Positions 34,086-45,500 of a stretch of 64,000 nt of DNA are shown in pieces (within the stretch, counting starts at the first letter, position 1; each line of letters opens with the position of its first letter). The position numbers were made by a program, and so were the translations under genes. The notes beneath the pieces are model-generated. The model searched no databases. It had not been told where the DNA came from and saw only the letters and a program-made list of their open reading frames with translations. Source of the stretch: Cyanoderma ruficeps (Eukaryota > Chordata > Aves > Passeriformes > Timaliidae); the NCBI GenBank assembly GCA_008694505.1, contig VZDJ01000219.1, positions 11,460,350 through 11,524,349 on the forward strand, written 5' to 3'.

Positions 34086-37000
34086 CCACTCCATCCCCCT
34101 TTTTTCATGGCTTTTTAGCTCGTGCACTACTGTATTTTTGTTGGCAACATGTGGTACTATTGCTTCTGCAATAATTCGTCTCCATGCACAGCAAACAGAA
34201 AGGATTTCAGGCATTTTATTTCCTTGTCAGCTTTGATAAATGCAAAACGATTTACCCAAAAGAGCAAAATACCAGGACCAAATTTTTCAAAGCTTTTTTT
34301 TTTATTATTTATTTTTATTTTTTTCACCATTCGGAAAGCAAACTGCACTTCTGTAAGCAGACAAACAAAACCAGGGGGGTTTTTTCTGCATGTCTTAGAG
34401 CCTTGTTCCCTTTGATTCCTGGGAGTGATGTCATGGAGCCCAGCTGCTGGGTTTCTCCATGATTTCCCCTACTCATGTTTCACCCAGTCATTTCAGGCCC
34501 TAATGGAATTACTTTGAGCAAAACCTGTTTATTCATGGTTCACCTCCCGCATCAGCTGATGCCAGGAACTCTTCTCTGGGATGTGTGGAGGGGAGGTGCA
34601 GACAATTAAGGAGATTTTAAAGAATGTTTTCCCTTTTTTGTCTGTTATCAAGCCTGATGCAGATCAGCACGCTGTGGGCGTGAGGGGCTGTGAGGGATAC
34701 AGGCATAAAGTTGATATTGTTTAATTTTCATTGCTTGGCTTCTCAGTGGAATCCTTTGACTCTCCAGCTGATCCTTGGGGAGAGTTAAGCCCGTCCTGTT
34801 GATATTTGGTGCAGTGGGGAGGATTTTGATCACTAGTTTTGGGCAGATTTTTTGGCTATTCCTTGCTGTGCACTGGGCTGGTTCTTGGTTCCTCTCTGCA
34901 CCTCAGGGCAGAACCTTTGCCTATTCATGCTGAGATCTTTCATCTGCTAAACATTTTCTTTAAAAAAAAAAAAAGGATGATGTCACCATTATCCCCCCCA
35001 TACCACCACCTAAATTGGACAGCATTCCCTGATTTAGGGGGGGAAAAACTGTTCAGTGCCCTCTTTGAGTTCAATTTCACAGATGCCCTCTTCCAGGAGG
35101 CTGACCAAACCTCTTCTCCAAAGGGAAGAGTGGCCTGAACCAGAGCAGAAGCAAGCAAATAACAGGGGTGTCTGCTAGGTAGCAGATAACCAGGTCAGGC
35201 ACCTGCAGAGCTGCTTTAGCTGTTTAAAGCCTGAGACATAATTTATGGAAAAATTAGGTTTCTCTGAATTTTATAACCTCTGTATGTTTTCTCATGAAGT
35301 AACTGCTTGAAAATACCCCTTAAATGCTTCCTCGATGTCCCTCATGTCCAGCTTTAGCTGGTGTGGAGTGTGAGTTCTCTGGACTCCTGAGAGCTTGAAT
35401 TTATAACACCTGTAGTGTCTTCATGGAGTCGTTTTATGTGGAATATCCAATTTTGTACGGGGCATGTCTCCATTGAAATATACAAATGTGAAAGTGTCTT
35501 ATTCTCTTCACCACTGAGGGTTTTTTTTGAGCTTTTTGATATCGCTGTTATTCTTTAGATGCTGCTGAAATATTTTTATTTTGTCATTCTTTGTATTCCC
35601 GTATTGATTGGAGGCGTCAGTGAAGACTGAACATGCCCAGGTGGGGAGGCAAAGTGCAGGAAGGGGAGCACTTGCCTGGGGAGGGTCTGTGAGGAGGCAG
35701 CAAGTACAGAAAACCACTCCTCTCACCTTTATTTTCTTGCCTGAGGTGCCTGAATGAAGGACATGGATATGTTGTGGTTCCTGCAAAGCCAGGAGGGAGA
35801 TTGGCAGCTCCAGAGTGACTCCATCCAAGAATGAGTGAAATTAGAATGATCTGAATTAGAGATGCATCTCTTTCACCTGGTTAGCTGCTATGTTGGTTGA
35901 CCTGTGGAGCCCAACCTGCTCTTCCACCAACCCTTAATGTGGACCCTTTCAGCCTGACTCCTTCCCCACTTATTGTGGGGCCTCTGCCCTGCTTTGCAAA
36001 AAAAAACAACAAAAAAAACCCCCAACCCCAAACCAAAAAACAAAAGAAGTATTAAAAAAAAAAAGATGGAGCATGAAGAATTTCAGCCTGAGAGCGGAAT
36101 GTGAGTGAATTAATCTCTCCTGGTGAGGAGGAAATTATTTTTGTTACTAGCAAAGGTTGTTTTTTTCATTGGTATTTTTCTCTCAAAGCTTTCAGGCATC
36201 CATCAAAACCCAACAGCTTAATTTCCGTAGATACAATGTTTCACTTTTTAGTTGCCAAATAACCTCATATATTTAATTTTCCAGATTTTTTAGATGCTTT
36301 CAGGAAATTGTCACAAGAGACCCTCCCTGGATAAATTTCTTCTTCCAAGAAAGTCACTTAGGAAAAAAAAAAATAAATCAGAACAAAGATGATTCAAGCA
36401 GTTTTGTCCTACGCAGAAACAATGCAGCAGCAAAGCCTCGACTGCCTTTTATTAAACTCAGGCAGAATCTTTCTGGCCCTTTTCATGTGCTGAGGGTGGA
36501 GGCGTTGATCTGCTGCAGCCTGGCCCGAGCAGGGACCCAAACTCAGTGTTTTTCAGCTGTGCCTGTCCTCTGCTCCTCCTTCCTTTTTTTGTTAAATGGA
36601 AGTTGGCGTAACAGAAGAGAGGAGCCTGCCAGGAGGGTGTCAGAGTCAGCAGTGATCACAATCAGACACTGCAATCAGATTGCTCTACCAAGTCCTAGGA
36701 AGAAATAACCATCTGTTTCAGTGGTTACAGGGGGGAGAAAGAGAAAAAAAAGAAAGACAGAGCCATGTCCAGGGGTTTTGTATTTCAAACAGTGCCTAAT
36801 GTCTGTCAGGGAACACTTAAATGGGGTTTGGTAGTAATGGTGCAAGTTCTGGAGCAGGGGCAAATATCCAGAACTCACCTAATGTGCAGGAAAATCAGGT
36901 ATGGTGCCCATGACTCTTTAGGTATTTCCATTTTTTTTTCTGGGACCTGAGTTGGGTGGTAGCCTGGCGCCTGGGTGGAATGAACTTAGCCCATCTGCCC

Positions 37001-37260
37001 TATGTATTTCCACTTTTTTTTTTCCTCCAAAGTACACTGAGAGAAGCCTGTTGCTGTATTTGGGAGCTGCTTGGTGTATTGGGGTGGGTGAGGCCTGCCT
37101 GCTGTCCCACCTTGTCTGTGCCCCATCCTGCACAGGTGGCTCCACGTTGGCCTCTCTGTGTGATGCCCTCCAAGCCCAGCAAATATTCCAGGCCCCAGAG
37201 TGCTACCGTGCATTCAACAAAGGCAGAATTCATTTATTCACCCAGGCAGGTGATGGATAG
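34086..37260. other. Non-coding spacer with low-complexity tracts
   Basis: A T-rich tract lies at 34292-34323, a 13-base A run at 34962-34974, an A/C-rich tract at 35998-36065 and T runs near 36929 and 37014. Open frames near 36950-37280 overlap in several registers of both strands, which argues against a gene. No transposon recognised. Confidence 0.6.
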
Positions 37261-37625
37261 TCTGTCAGTGTTTATACAGTAGACACGAGCCTAATTTTCA
37301 GGTATTAGTTGATTAACACTTGAGTCATAGTGTGTGTCCTGTGTCCAGCAATGTGGAACATCAAACGTGTGAAAAAGATTAATAGTGTGCACAGATGTTA
37401 CTCAGAGGATCAATTTGTCTGGGGTTTGAAGAGGTGGTACCCTGCAGATCAATAGGAAAGGAGAAAATTAGAGTAATATGTTGATAGAAATCCCAGCCCA
37501 GTCTATGCATGGCTGGGTTATCTGCTCCAAATACTTTGCTTCTCGTAAAGCCTTTCAAAGGCTGCAACAAAACGTTAAGCACATTCTCCTGTAAATTTTT
37601 GTTGTTTCTTACAGACCTACAGCTT
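37261..37625. promoter_or_regulatory. Possible conserved non-coding element
   Basis: Repeat-free AT-rich block with TTGATTAACACTTGAGTCA near 37309, which joins a homeodomain core to an AP-1-like TGAGTCA, and a CTATGCATGG stretch near 37503. Inferred from texture. Confidence 0.25.
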
Positions 37626-39330
37626 CCCCAAATGGCAAGCCCTGACCAAGGGACACAAAGCAGCCCTTGTGCAAGGGGCTGAGCAGCCCAGGAAAACTTT
37701 TCCCTGGCATTTTGTGCGAAGAACGCTTCCCTATATTATAAATAGCAACAGGGAGGAGGGCAGCAGAAATAAATGTTGCTCTGTAAATAAGGGAACCAAA
37801 GCTGGACAGTGGAAGGGCTCTGTCTAGATGAGCTCAGCCTCTCCTAACTTTAAAGGAGGAGTGAGTGCTGTGGTGCTGCTTTTTCCTGCTGTCTCCAAGT
37901 GCTGCCCAGTGGGAAATGTGTGGCAGCAGAGGATGGGGGAGGCTGGAGCAGGTTCAGGCCCTCACACCCCACAGAGGTCACTGTGCTGCAGGAGGGCTCC
38001 CCACCCCCTGACCTGCCTGTGCAGAGAGGGTGTGAGCCCTGGATGCCCCCAGAACAACCTAGAGAGAGCTTTTCTTCTTCAGTGGCACAACAATATGAAT
38101 TTAACTCCTGTTCCCTGTAGCTCTGTGCAGCAGAGGCTCATGGAGCTGCCAGGTGTATCCAGCCCCATTTCCCATCACTGCCGCAGCCTCTGGGAGCAGA
38201 GTGCTCCAAGAGGGTCTGGAACTGATGGGAAAATGGGACAGGAACAGATCCCTGTTATCTTAAAGACCTAAACCATCTCTGAGCAGAGCTCTGGAGGGGT
38301 CACTGCACCAGGCAGCCCCACACCTGCAGGCAGAAGGACAGAGCTCGCTCTCTCTCGGCCTTCCTTGCTGGGTCTGCAAGGGATGTAAAGTCTGAAAGGA
38401 GGCAGGAATGGTCTGGAATGGCTCTGAGGTGGGTGATCCCGTGGGCAAGGCAGCCCCATCCCATGGGAGGAGTGGGGCTGGACCCCTCCTGTGGGAGAGC
38501 TGTGGAGCAGGAGCATGGCCAGAGCTGCCAAGTGACACCCCAGAGGTTCTGCATATCTGTTTATCTGTACTGTTCAGAAAGGGTTCTTTGGCACTGAGAT
38601 AGAAATCAGCTTTGGACAGAAATTTCAGCCTGTGATGGGAATGTCAGCACTGTTATGCTCTTTCGTATTTTTTTTAAAGCCTGGCTTTCTGCAAACTGAC
38701 ATATTTACATGCTTGCTTTATAACATTGGCATGGGATTTATGAAATCGCCTTAAAATTAATGTCTATTTCTAACAAATTTAGATTAAAAATGACCATACC
38801 CACATGAGGAGTAGGATAGGAAATTTAATTTAAGGGAAAGCTGGGAATGTGTATGTTTCTGTTGCATATATTTCAGACTCTTTCTGTTGCAACCTAATAA
38901 CATGTGTGAGTGAGTGCCTGGTCCTTCCAACACAACCTATGGGGGATTGTGCTTACACAAGAAGTTGCTTTGTGAAATTAGCAGGAAAGCTTGGCAATTA
39001 AGAATTCCATTTGTGCGGCAGATTTTTTGCAGGGATCCAAATTCATCTGCCCAGGGGCCTAGTGTCCCAAAACAGGGGTAAGGAGGGAAAAGAAGGGGCT
39101 GCAAACCCCAGGAGAACAGGGTTAACAGCAGACAGGACATCCATGCCTTTTCCCTTACCTTTCCCAGGTCCAAGCCAGTCACTCTGTGTAATTAAGAACC
39201 TTTCATATGCTTTAAGAAACAACCACAGCTCCCTTGCTGAGGATTGGCATAAACTGCTCTGGACCATCATAAAACCAGCATATTCTCATTTAGTCAGCAC
39301 AGGCAGCAGCAGCTGAGCTTACATGCCCCA
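37626..39330. other. Non-coding spacer, GC-richer
   Basis: The frame at 37828-38271 (147 codons, plus) overlaps others on both strands between 37899 and 38602 and follows GC content. Nothing resembles a protein family. The CCTTCCAACACAACCTATGG near 38925 recalls a CR1 tail but is too short to call. Confidence 0.6.
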
Positions 39331-39560
39331 GACCAAAGTCCAGAAGCCAGGCTTGGCGATTTGTTTCCTGCACAATATATTTATATAGACAGCTAACCAT
39401 TGCTGGTCTGCTGGCAGTTTTGCATTTTCCTTGTAAACTGTTCTTATAAGCTACAACACATCTGGGCATTCTTAATTCCGCCTCTCACTTCATTACCTTT
39501 CATAGGAGACTCTGGATTTACAGCAAAAGAATCAATAGTTTGAAAGTTTTAAAAAGTGCA
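39331..39560. promoter_or_regulatory. Possible conserved non-coding element
   Basis: Repeat-free block with ATATATTTATATAGACAGC near 39375 and TCTTAATTCCGCCTC near 39470. The texture differs from the GC-richer spacer on its left. Inferred. Confidence 0.25.
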
Positions 39561-40500
39561 ATATTAAAAATTTAAAAGAAAGCAGGAAATCATAGTCTCC
39601 ATTCAGAGGAGTTAAAAAAAAGCCAAAGAAACCCAAACCAAACAACCCAGCACAAAAACTTTTTCTTTGGGTAAGGATTGGGGCTCACAATTAGTTATCT
39701 TCATGCAGAGCAGTTAAGGATTTCTTCTAAAATCTGTGTGTGAGCACGCTTGGCTTCTGGAATCCACATTAAAAATATTCAAAGAGTTTAGACACAGCGT
39801 GGTTTGTTGGCAGCCTTCACGCAAAGTGGACCCCAGCAAACAATCTGTTGCTGTTTACAGGGTTGGAATGAGGGGTTTGGAAGGGGAATGGACGTCTGTG
39901 GGCAAATCCTGCTGTGGGCAGAAGCCCCAGCCCAAAGGGACTGACTCCAGCAGAGGATCCATCCCCTGCTGCAGGATTGCTCTCCCTCGAGCAGATGTAA
40001 TTGAAATCAGATCTCTGTGCTGCCTTAGGGTTCCTCTGGCAGAGCTTGGTCTTGGCATTGTTTTCTTTACCATTTTTCCTATTACTGTTAGTACCAATCA
40101 CCAGAACAAGGCGGCGAGGGACAGGGGAGAAAAGCAGCATGCTGTGAAATTGTTGAAATAATTCAAAGGTTTCCACAGGAAACATCAAATCCAAGTGCTT
40201 GAATGCAGCCTCCCAGATATAAATATAGTGCAGGGAAAGAGAGGGAGGGGGTGAAAAGGGAAGGGAGAAAGAGATTTAGTGATATTAAGAGGCTGAAGCA
40301 ATAGGAGTGATTTGTAAATTGTACAGGCTCCATGCCTTGAGGAGCACTGGAGAGGGAAGCAGAGGGGAGATGTCTCAACAGAGCTGCAGCCCAGGTCTGT
40401 GCTCTGCAGCACCTTCCTTGCTTTGTTTCACAGGTATCCTTAGACCCCTTCTGGGTCTTTTTTTCCTTCCCAAGATGAAAGTTTGAAAAATAAAAGTTGA
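39561..40500. other. Non-coding spacer
   Basis: No gene recognised. The 141-codon plus frame (39736-40161) and 125-codon minus frame (39817-40194) cover each other and match nothing. Purine-rich GGGAAAGAGAGGGAGGGGG near 40234. Confidence 0.6.
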
Positions 40501-40960
40501 TTACAGAATAAACCCGCGCTCAGATCAAAGAGGATCCTTCAGCACACGCTGAGAGCAGCATCAATAACATCCATGTATTTATTGATCAATACCTTTCAAT
40601 CATTCAAGGAAACATTTCGGTTTTAGCAGATGGCATTCTCTCAGTGCAGTCCATTCAAACTGGTAGTAGCTGTACCATTCTACCATCTAAATCACAGCAC
40701 GAAAATACACTGCGTTTTCATACTTTAAAATGAAAATGTCAATACAATTATTTTAAGGAACAAAGCCAACTTGTTTTCTAAGCCTGGTTAAGTAGGTCAA
40801 GTTTCCAAATTAATATTTTGGTTCCTAGACGTGATATATTTGATTTGTAAAAGTGTACATTTTAGGAATGGTTAAATAATTCTGCATTAAAACTGGTTTT
40901 AATGAAAAAATAGCTATTCAGTTAATCAGAAATTCCCAGAAGCAATAGTTATGCTTTTGA
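40501..40960. promoter_or_regulatory. Candidate enhancer with clustered ATCAATA sites
   Basis: Three ATCAATA motifs occur within 32 bases: 40560-40566 (+), 40580-40586 (-) and 40585-40591 (+). The first two sit inside a perfect 8-base inverted repeat, ATCAATAA/TTATTGAT, with an 11-base spacer. The last overlaps a 10-base palindrome, ATTGATCAAT (40581-40590). ATCAATA is the ONECUT/HNF6 core, and PBX sites are similar. AGATCAAAGAGG near 40522 adds a TCF/LEF core. The block is repeat-free; function is inferred. Confidence 0.4.
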
Positions 40961-41853
40961 GAGCAAATTTTGGGTTGTTAGAAGAAATGGAACAGCTTTC
41001 TGTCTTTGAACCCGTAATTTTGGAGGTTTTGTAGTTTGGTGGAGCAAGAAGGAGAAGTTCTACACAGACACATTTTAATGAAGAGTCCTTTTCATTTCCT
41101 CATGTCTGCAATTCTGTAATGAGAGGGAGGGGACCTTTCTGCACTCAGCGCTGCTGAGAAGCCAAAAATTCCCCACGCCGTCCATGGGAGTCGCTTACAC
41201 TTTGGAAATTAGTATTTGATGGTAAACAGCCAAATCTGAAGAATTTTTCTGACAAAGTTGCCTTGCAAGAGCAGAAGCCCCATCTCTCCTCCTGCCTTCA
41301 GGAGCCCAGAAATTCCTGGGAGCTCCCTGCACCCCCCAAGTGGCTCTTTGTCTATGAACAACCTTCAGCTTGGCCCCCCCTCTCCAGCTCCGTAATCCTT
41401 TGCATGAAATCATTACCAGCTACTTGCAATGAACTTGCCATTCTTCAGCTCACAATTGTTGTTGTCAGCGTCACATAACAGCTCATCCCTTTTCTGCTTA
41501 ATCAGAGGCATTGCAGTTCAGGTATTCACTGAAATGGGGAAGAGTTTTGAGGTTTCCAAATATTTCTTTTAATGAATCTTGTGATATTTTTTAATGAAGA
41601 GGTCAGAAATACATATTTTCTTCTTTTCTAAATGTTAATAAAATACAGAAAAAGAAAGAACGGGTGGGGGGAGGCAACTTTCCAAAGATTTTGGTCTGGT
41701 GACTGGTTGTCCTTTGTGCATCTGTTCAAGTATTTTGTGGTTTGCATTTACGTCTGTATTTGCCCAATTTACAGCTTAAAAAAAAAATCAATAGTAATGT
41801 TATATTTTCATGAAACCAGCATTTTTTAACTGAGATCTCATGAGTAAATTAAA
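40961..41853. other. Non-coding spacer
   Basis: No gene. Frames at 41195-41478 on opposite strands are mutual shadows. A short A-run lies at 41779-41787. Confidence 0.65.
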
Positions 41854-41885
41854 TTACATCCAAGCTGGATTACATCCAAGTTGGA
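41854..41885. repeat. Two tandem 16-base units
   Basis: TTACATCCAAGCTGGA is followed directly by TTACATCCAAGTTGGA, differing at one base. A small local duplication. Confidence 0.85.
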
Positions 41886-41892
41886 TTGCAGT

Positions 41893-41942
41893 TGCAGGCC
41901 CTGATCCTGCAAATGCTTATGCACATGAATATCCCCCCTTAG
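41893..41942. repeat. Possible ancient archosaur interspersed repeat
   Basis: The text GGCCCTGATCCTGCAAATGC followed by TTATGCACATGAATA resembles an old palindromic repeat frequent in turtle and crocodilian genomes. The family name is not certain to me. Only about 50 bases remain. Confidence 0.35.
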
Positions 41943-41947
41943 TTGAT

Positions 41948-42038
41948 GCCTTGGGCTGGGACTTGAGAGACCTGGAACCCTGTTCTAGGTCTGCTGTAGT
42001 CTCCCTCTCATTTACTCTGAATCTCAGTTATTGCTATT
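41948..42038 (-). mobile_element. MIR-family SINE relic
   Basis: The order GGGACTTGAGAGACCTGG, TGTTCTAGGTCTGCTG, CTCATTTACTCTGAATCTCAG follows the tRNA-head-to-middle layout of MIR: 'gacctgg-ttct', 'ggctctgc', then 'ctctgagcctcag'. This text normally reads as the reverse complement of the 'gaggcacagagag' form, hence the minus strand relative to the copies at 55455 and 61177. It is strongly diverged and inactive. Confidence 0.5.
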
Positions 42039-42115
42039 AAAAAAAATCAAATCAAAATGAAAAAAAATCCAAACAAAATACCAACAACAAAAAAAAAAAA
42101 ACTAAGACAAAAATG
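42039..42115. repeat. A-rich low-complexity tract
   Basis: A runs of up to 12-13 bases broken by C, T and G. No coding meaning. Confidence 0.85.
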
Positions 42116-42273
42116 GACTAATATTGGCAGTTGATTTGATGTCGCGTATATTTTTCATATATATTTATGAGTTATGACTTTTTCTGGTCAGGTATGAGTT
42201 ATTAAATCATAATATATACCAAATATATGATAAAACAGGCCTTGTTTCCTATGCTTGTCCCAGGCTCTCAGTA
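42116..42273. other. AT-rich spacer
   Basis: Very AT-rich (TATTTTTCATATATATTT near 42149, TAATATATACC near 42210). No gene. Confidence 0.6.
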
Positions 42274-42600
42274 TTTAGTCTGTGACAGCAAAGCTCCTCT
42301 TGAGGATTCGCCGCTTTTTCTCTTGTTTTTTGACATCCTGTTGTTTCTACATCCTCCTGCTCCTGGCACAGGCAGACTAACTAGACCAAGCAAGAGCAGG
42401 GCTAAATTCTTCCATGCAGGAACCTTCTTTTTAGTCTGTGCTTCTTTAGGGCTGACAGAGCAGAGTGGCCACATCACAAATACTGATAACAGGGAATAAC
42501 TTCCAAAACAAAGCTCCAGAGAGGCAAATGTTCTGTCATCAAGGAGAACCACAGGAGCAGGTGGACAGAAAAGCGTGGAGAACAAAATTGCCCACGTGGT
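42274..42600. repeat. Left copy of a duplication that ends at an N
   Basis: This 327-base stretch reappears as 42602-42932. It ends at the N and the second copy starts at the N. By eye the copies differ by about nine substitutions and one 4-base indel (CATCACAAATA against CATCCCAAACAAATA). Open frames here are shadows. The most likely cause is two overlapping contig ends that were not merged; a true tandem duplication is the alternative. Confidence 0.95.
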
Positions 42601-42601
42601 N
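42601..42601. other. Assembly gap (single N)
   Basis: One undetermined base joins the two duplicate copies. Frames read through this N are not real. Confidence 0.98.
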
Positions 42602-42932
42602 TTTAGTCTGTGACAGCAAAGCTCCTATTGAGGATTCGCTGCTTTTCCTCTTGTTTTCTGACATCCTGTTGTTTCTACATCCTCCTGCTCCTGGCACAGG
42701 CAGACTAACTAGACCAAACAAGAGCAGGGCTAAATTCTTCCATGCAGGAACCTTCTTTTTAGTCTGTGCTTCTTTAGGGCTGACAGAGCAGAGCTGCCAC
42801 ATCCCAAACAAATACTGATAACAGGGAATAACTTCCAAAACAAAGCTCCAGAGAGGCAAATGTTCTGTCATCAAGGAGAACCACTGGAGCAGGTGGACAG
42901 AAAAGCGTGGAGAACAAAATTGCCCACGTGGT
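42602..42932. repeat. Right copy of the duplication
   Basis: The 331-base partner of 42274-42600. The sequence leaving this copy (TGAAAGCTGATC) is unique, as is the sequence entering the left copy, as expected for overlapping contig ends. Confidence 0.95.
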
Positions 42933-44090
42933 TGAAAGCTGATCTTTGCTGGGGGCAGTTCTCTAGGCTACGACATGAGGTTGTACGTGAATTAAAAAAG
43001 GAACCTAAGCCTGGTAGACCCGAAATGTGGTTTGATGTGTTACTGCATGTCAGCTGGGCTGCTGTGACTGCAGGGGCTCCACGCTGGGCTTGGGGCAGCT
43101 GTGACACCTTGAGCTGCCCTAGGAGCTCACACAGGGATGGTGCCACAGCTCAGCTTGTTCTGACACACTCATTTGGGCCTGTTCCTGACACCCTCGTGGT
43201 CTGGGGAGGTCTCAGAAGTAGCTTGAGGGGAAATGGGGAGAAAGAATGATGTTTATCTGCGTTTGTTTGCTGCAAAATGAAAGAACAGTTTGTCCAGACG
43301 TCCTTTAAAAAATATCTTGATGAGGGGGTTTGGCTAACGAAAGATGGAAACTTCTTGAGAATGTTGGTTTTAGTGCTCAAAACAGAGCAGGGCATGGCAC
43401 TTACAGAGAATGTGAGGAGGGTTCTCACTGCAATAGACCCTGTGAGGGCAGGGCAGTAAAAATCCAAATCCCTCGAGTTCACAGTCAGCAGCAATTACCC
43501 AGCCCAAGGGGCTGAAAAGTTGGAGTAAAGCACATGGATTAACCCTTCACTGGTGTGGAGACCAGCCTAGTGCGTGGCATGCACTGAAACCCTTTAGAAT
43601 GTTCATTAAGGTTCGCACACTCCTTTGCAGTTTGCAATTTTTATTGTGGGTGTTCCGTGATTCAAAAACCTCTGGCCGCTTTGCCCCAAAGTGGAATTGA
43701 AGTTCATCAGATCGAGTGGTAGGATATAGCAAATAAAGAAATAAATGCATTGAAAACGGAGACTATGAAATTAATTTCTCTATTTTCCCCAAATATCTTG
43801 TAGTATTGCTGTGTGAGACTGAGCTCTGGCAGGTAAAACAGCTGATAAGATATTGAACATTAGGTATACAAAATTATATGCTTGTAATCCTCACCATACC
43901 GTTAAACTTATATGTATATAAAAGATCTTCTTTTCTATTTTAAGCCTATGTATCTGATGGATATTTTCCAGTGTATTATGTTCCTCTTCCTCCCCACCAA
44001 ACATCAATGACTGCAGGACACAGACCTCCTTCCCAATCAGTGTATGCACGTCCCCTCCTTCAAAAAAGACCATTATCCTACGGTGTTTAG
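42933..44090. other. Non-coding spacer
   Basis: No gene recognised. Frames of 114-129 codons at 42860-43494 overlap on both strands and the first begins inside the duplicated block. No repeats recognised. Confidence 0.6.
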
Positions 44091-44320
44091 GTGAAAAAGC
44101 ACACGATAGGACCTTAGAGTGGCTGTGGCAAGAACAGATCCACTGTGATTTATGCGAGGTGCATTGGGACCTGTCTGCTGTGAAGTCAGCAGATGAAGGG
44201 CAATGAATAATTCAGCACTGGGATCCGTCACATCATCTCTCTTCCCACGTTATTGCTGTTTTTACGTAATTGCAAAGTGAAAAATAAATTGATGTCATAA
44301 AGAAAGCTGCGTCGTTTGTC
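44091..44320. promoter_or_regulatory. Candidate conserved non-coding element
   Basis: Contains a hairpin, TCTGCTG-TGAAGT-CAGCAGA (44174-44193), a perfect TTACGTAA palindrome (44262-44269), which is a PAR-bZIP/NFIL3-type site, and TTGATGTCATAAAG near 44290. Retained CpGs (CACACGATAGG, ATGCGAGG, GATCCGTCAC) sit in a CpG-poor area. Repeat-free. Function inferred. Confidence 0.35.
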
Positions 44321-45370
44321 TGGGAGTACACACAAGGATTAGAGGTGCGGCTCTGCTGCTTTGTGAGCCCTGCAGGATGTTGCAGCGTGCAAAATTAAAA
44401 ATGTGTCTTTGTGAACGCCTCCTCTAGGGTTAGGTGGGTGATCCATGACAGCTTTTACGTTGGTGTTAGTGGCCTGCACTGATAGAGAATGATGTCTCTG
44501 AATTGCTCCCTTCAAGCACTCCAGTGCCATTGCCCTTGCTCTGTGGTTGCCCAGCAATGTGGAGCTGGAACCGTATCACAGGGGAAATTCTGTTTGCCAC
44601 ACTGCACACAGAAATAAAGCCAGGGGAAGGGGTCACCTGCCTCAGGGGAGATTTGGGAGGAGAATTTGGGCTGGTTTGCTCTGTGCACCCCAAATAAAGA
44701 ACTCAACAAAAAAGGGTTTGGCCAGTGGGCTCAGTGATTCTGTGCAGCACAGAAGGCTCAGCTGGCTGGGTATGGACACACACGTACAGACCTGTCCTGC
44801 TCTCACTGTCCTGAATGTTCACAGGAATTGAGCTGAAGAGCCAGCCCAGGGGATGCTTCCCTTGCCTGTAGAGCAGGACAACATTTTGACTGACTCACAA
44901 GTTTTAGGTTGCATGAAAACCTCGAAACCCCCAAAATTCTTGTGTTTAGGAATGGGAGTCTAGGAGCTGCCTCTTTCAGAGGTAGGTCTGAAAAGCAGAA
45001 TACGGATGAGTAGCGAAGAGATTGGGACAAGAGCTGGGAAAACTTCTCGCTTATTTGTTCCCCTTTTCTGGCGGAGTGCATCATCCATCCCTGTGTTTAA
45101 GTGTGGCTCATGCTCTGTGCCCTTCTTGCTGCTATTATTTCATGACTGGAAAGAAAAAAAAAAATCCAACGTTGTTATATCTCTGCTTTTTAGCCTGAAT
45201 TGTTCCAAAATACGCCCTAACGAGCTGCAGCCTCTGATTCCCCAGTCTCCCTTACAAAGCACAGTCCCTCCTCTGTTCTTGACTTTGTCCTTGCCTCACG
45301 TCAGCCAGGCTGATGTGAGCAAATTCTATTTCTTAGGAAAGTTCTGACTCAACAATGTGAGCTTTTCAAA
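44321..45370. other. Non-coding spacer
   Basis: Several frames of 64-113 codons overlap in both directions at 44339-45347 and match nothing. A 12-base A run lies at 45152-45163. Confidence 0.6.
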
Positions 45371-45500
45371 GGAGAATGAATGCAATCTGTGAACTGAATT
45401 GGCAATGCAGGCAGATTAGAAGAAATGCTATGCAATACCCAGATCATGCCATTTTAATATCTAAAGATGATTGCTTTTAGGAAGGAGACAATAGGTTTAG
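45371..45500. promoter_or_regulatory. Possible conserved non-coding element
   Basis: Repeat-free AT-rich block with ATTGGCAATGCAGGCAGATT near 45399 and CATTTTAATATCTAAAGATG near 45450. Weak inference. Confidence 0.22.

Noticed and set aside
38915..38945. CCTTCCAACACAACCTATGG resembling the plus-strand end of CR1
   Set aside because: Only about 20 bases match, without the terminal 8-base repeats or upstream CR1 text.
42465..42818. Plus and minus frames across the N at 42601
   Set aside because: They depend on joining two contig ends and repeat the same duplicated peptide text.
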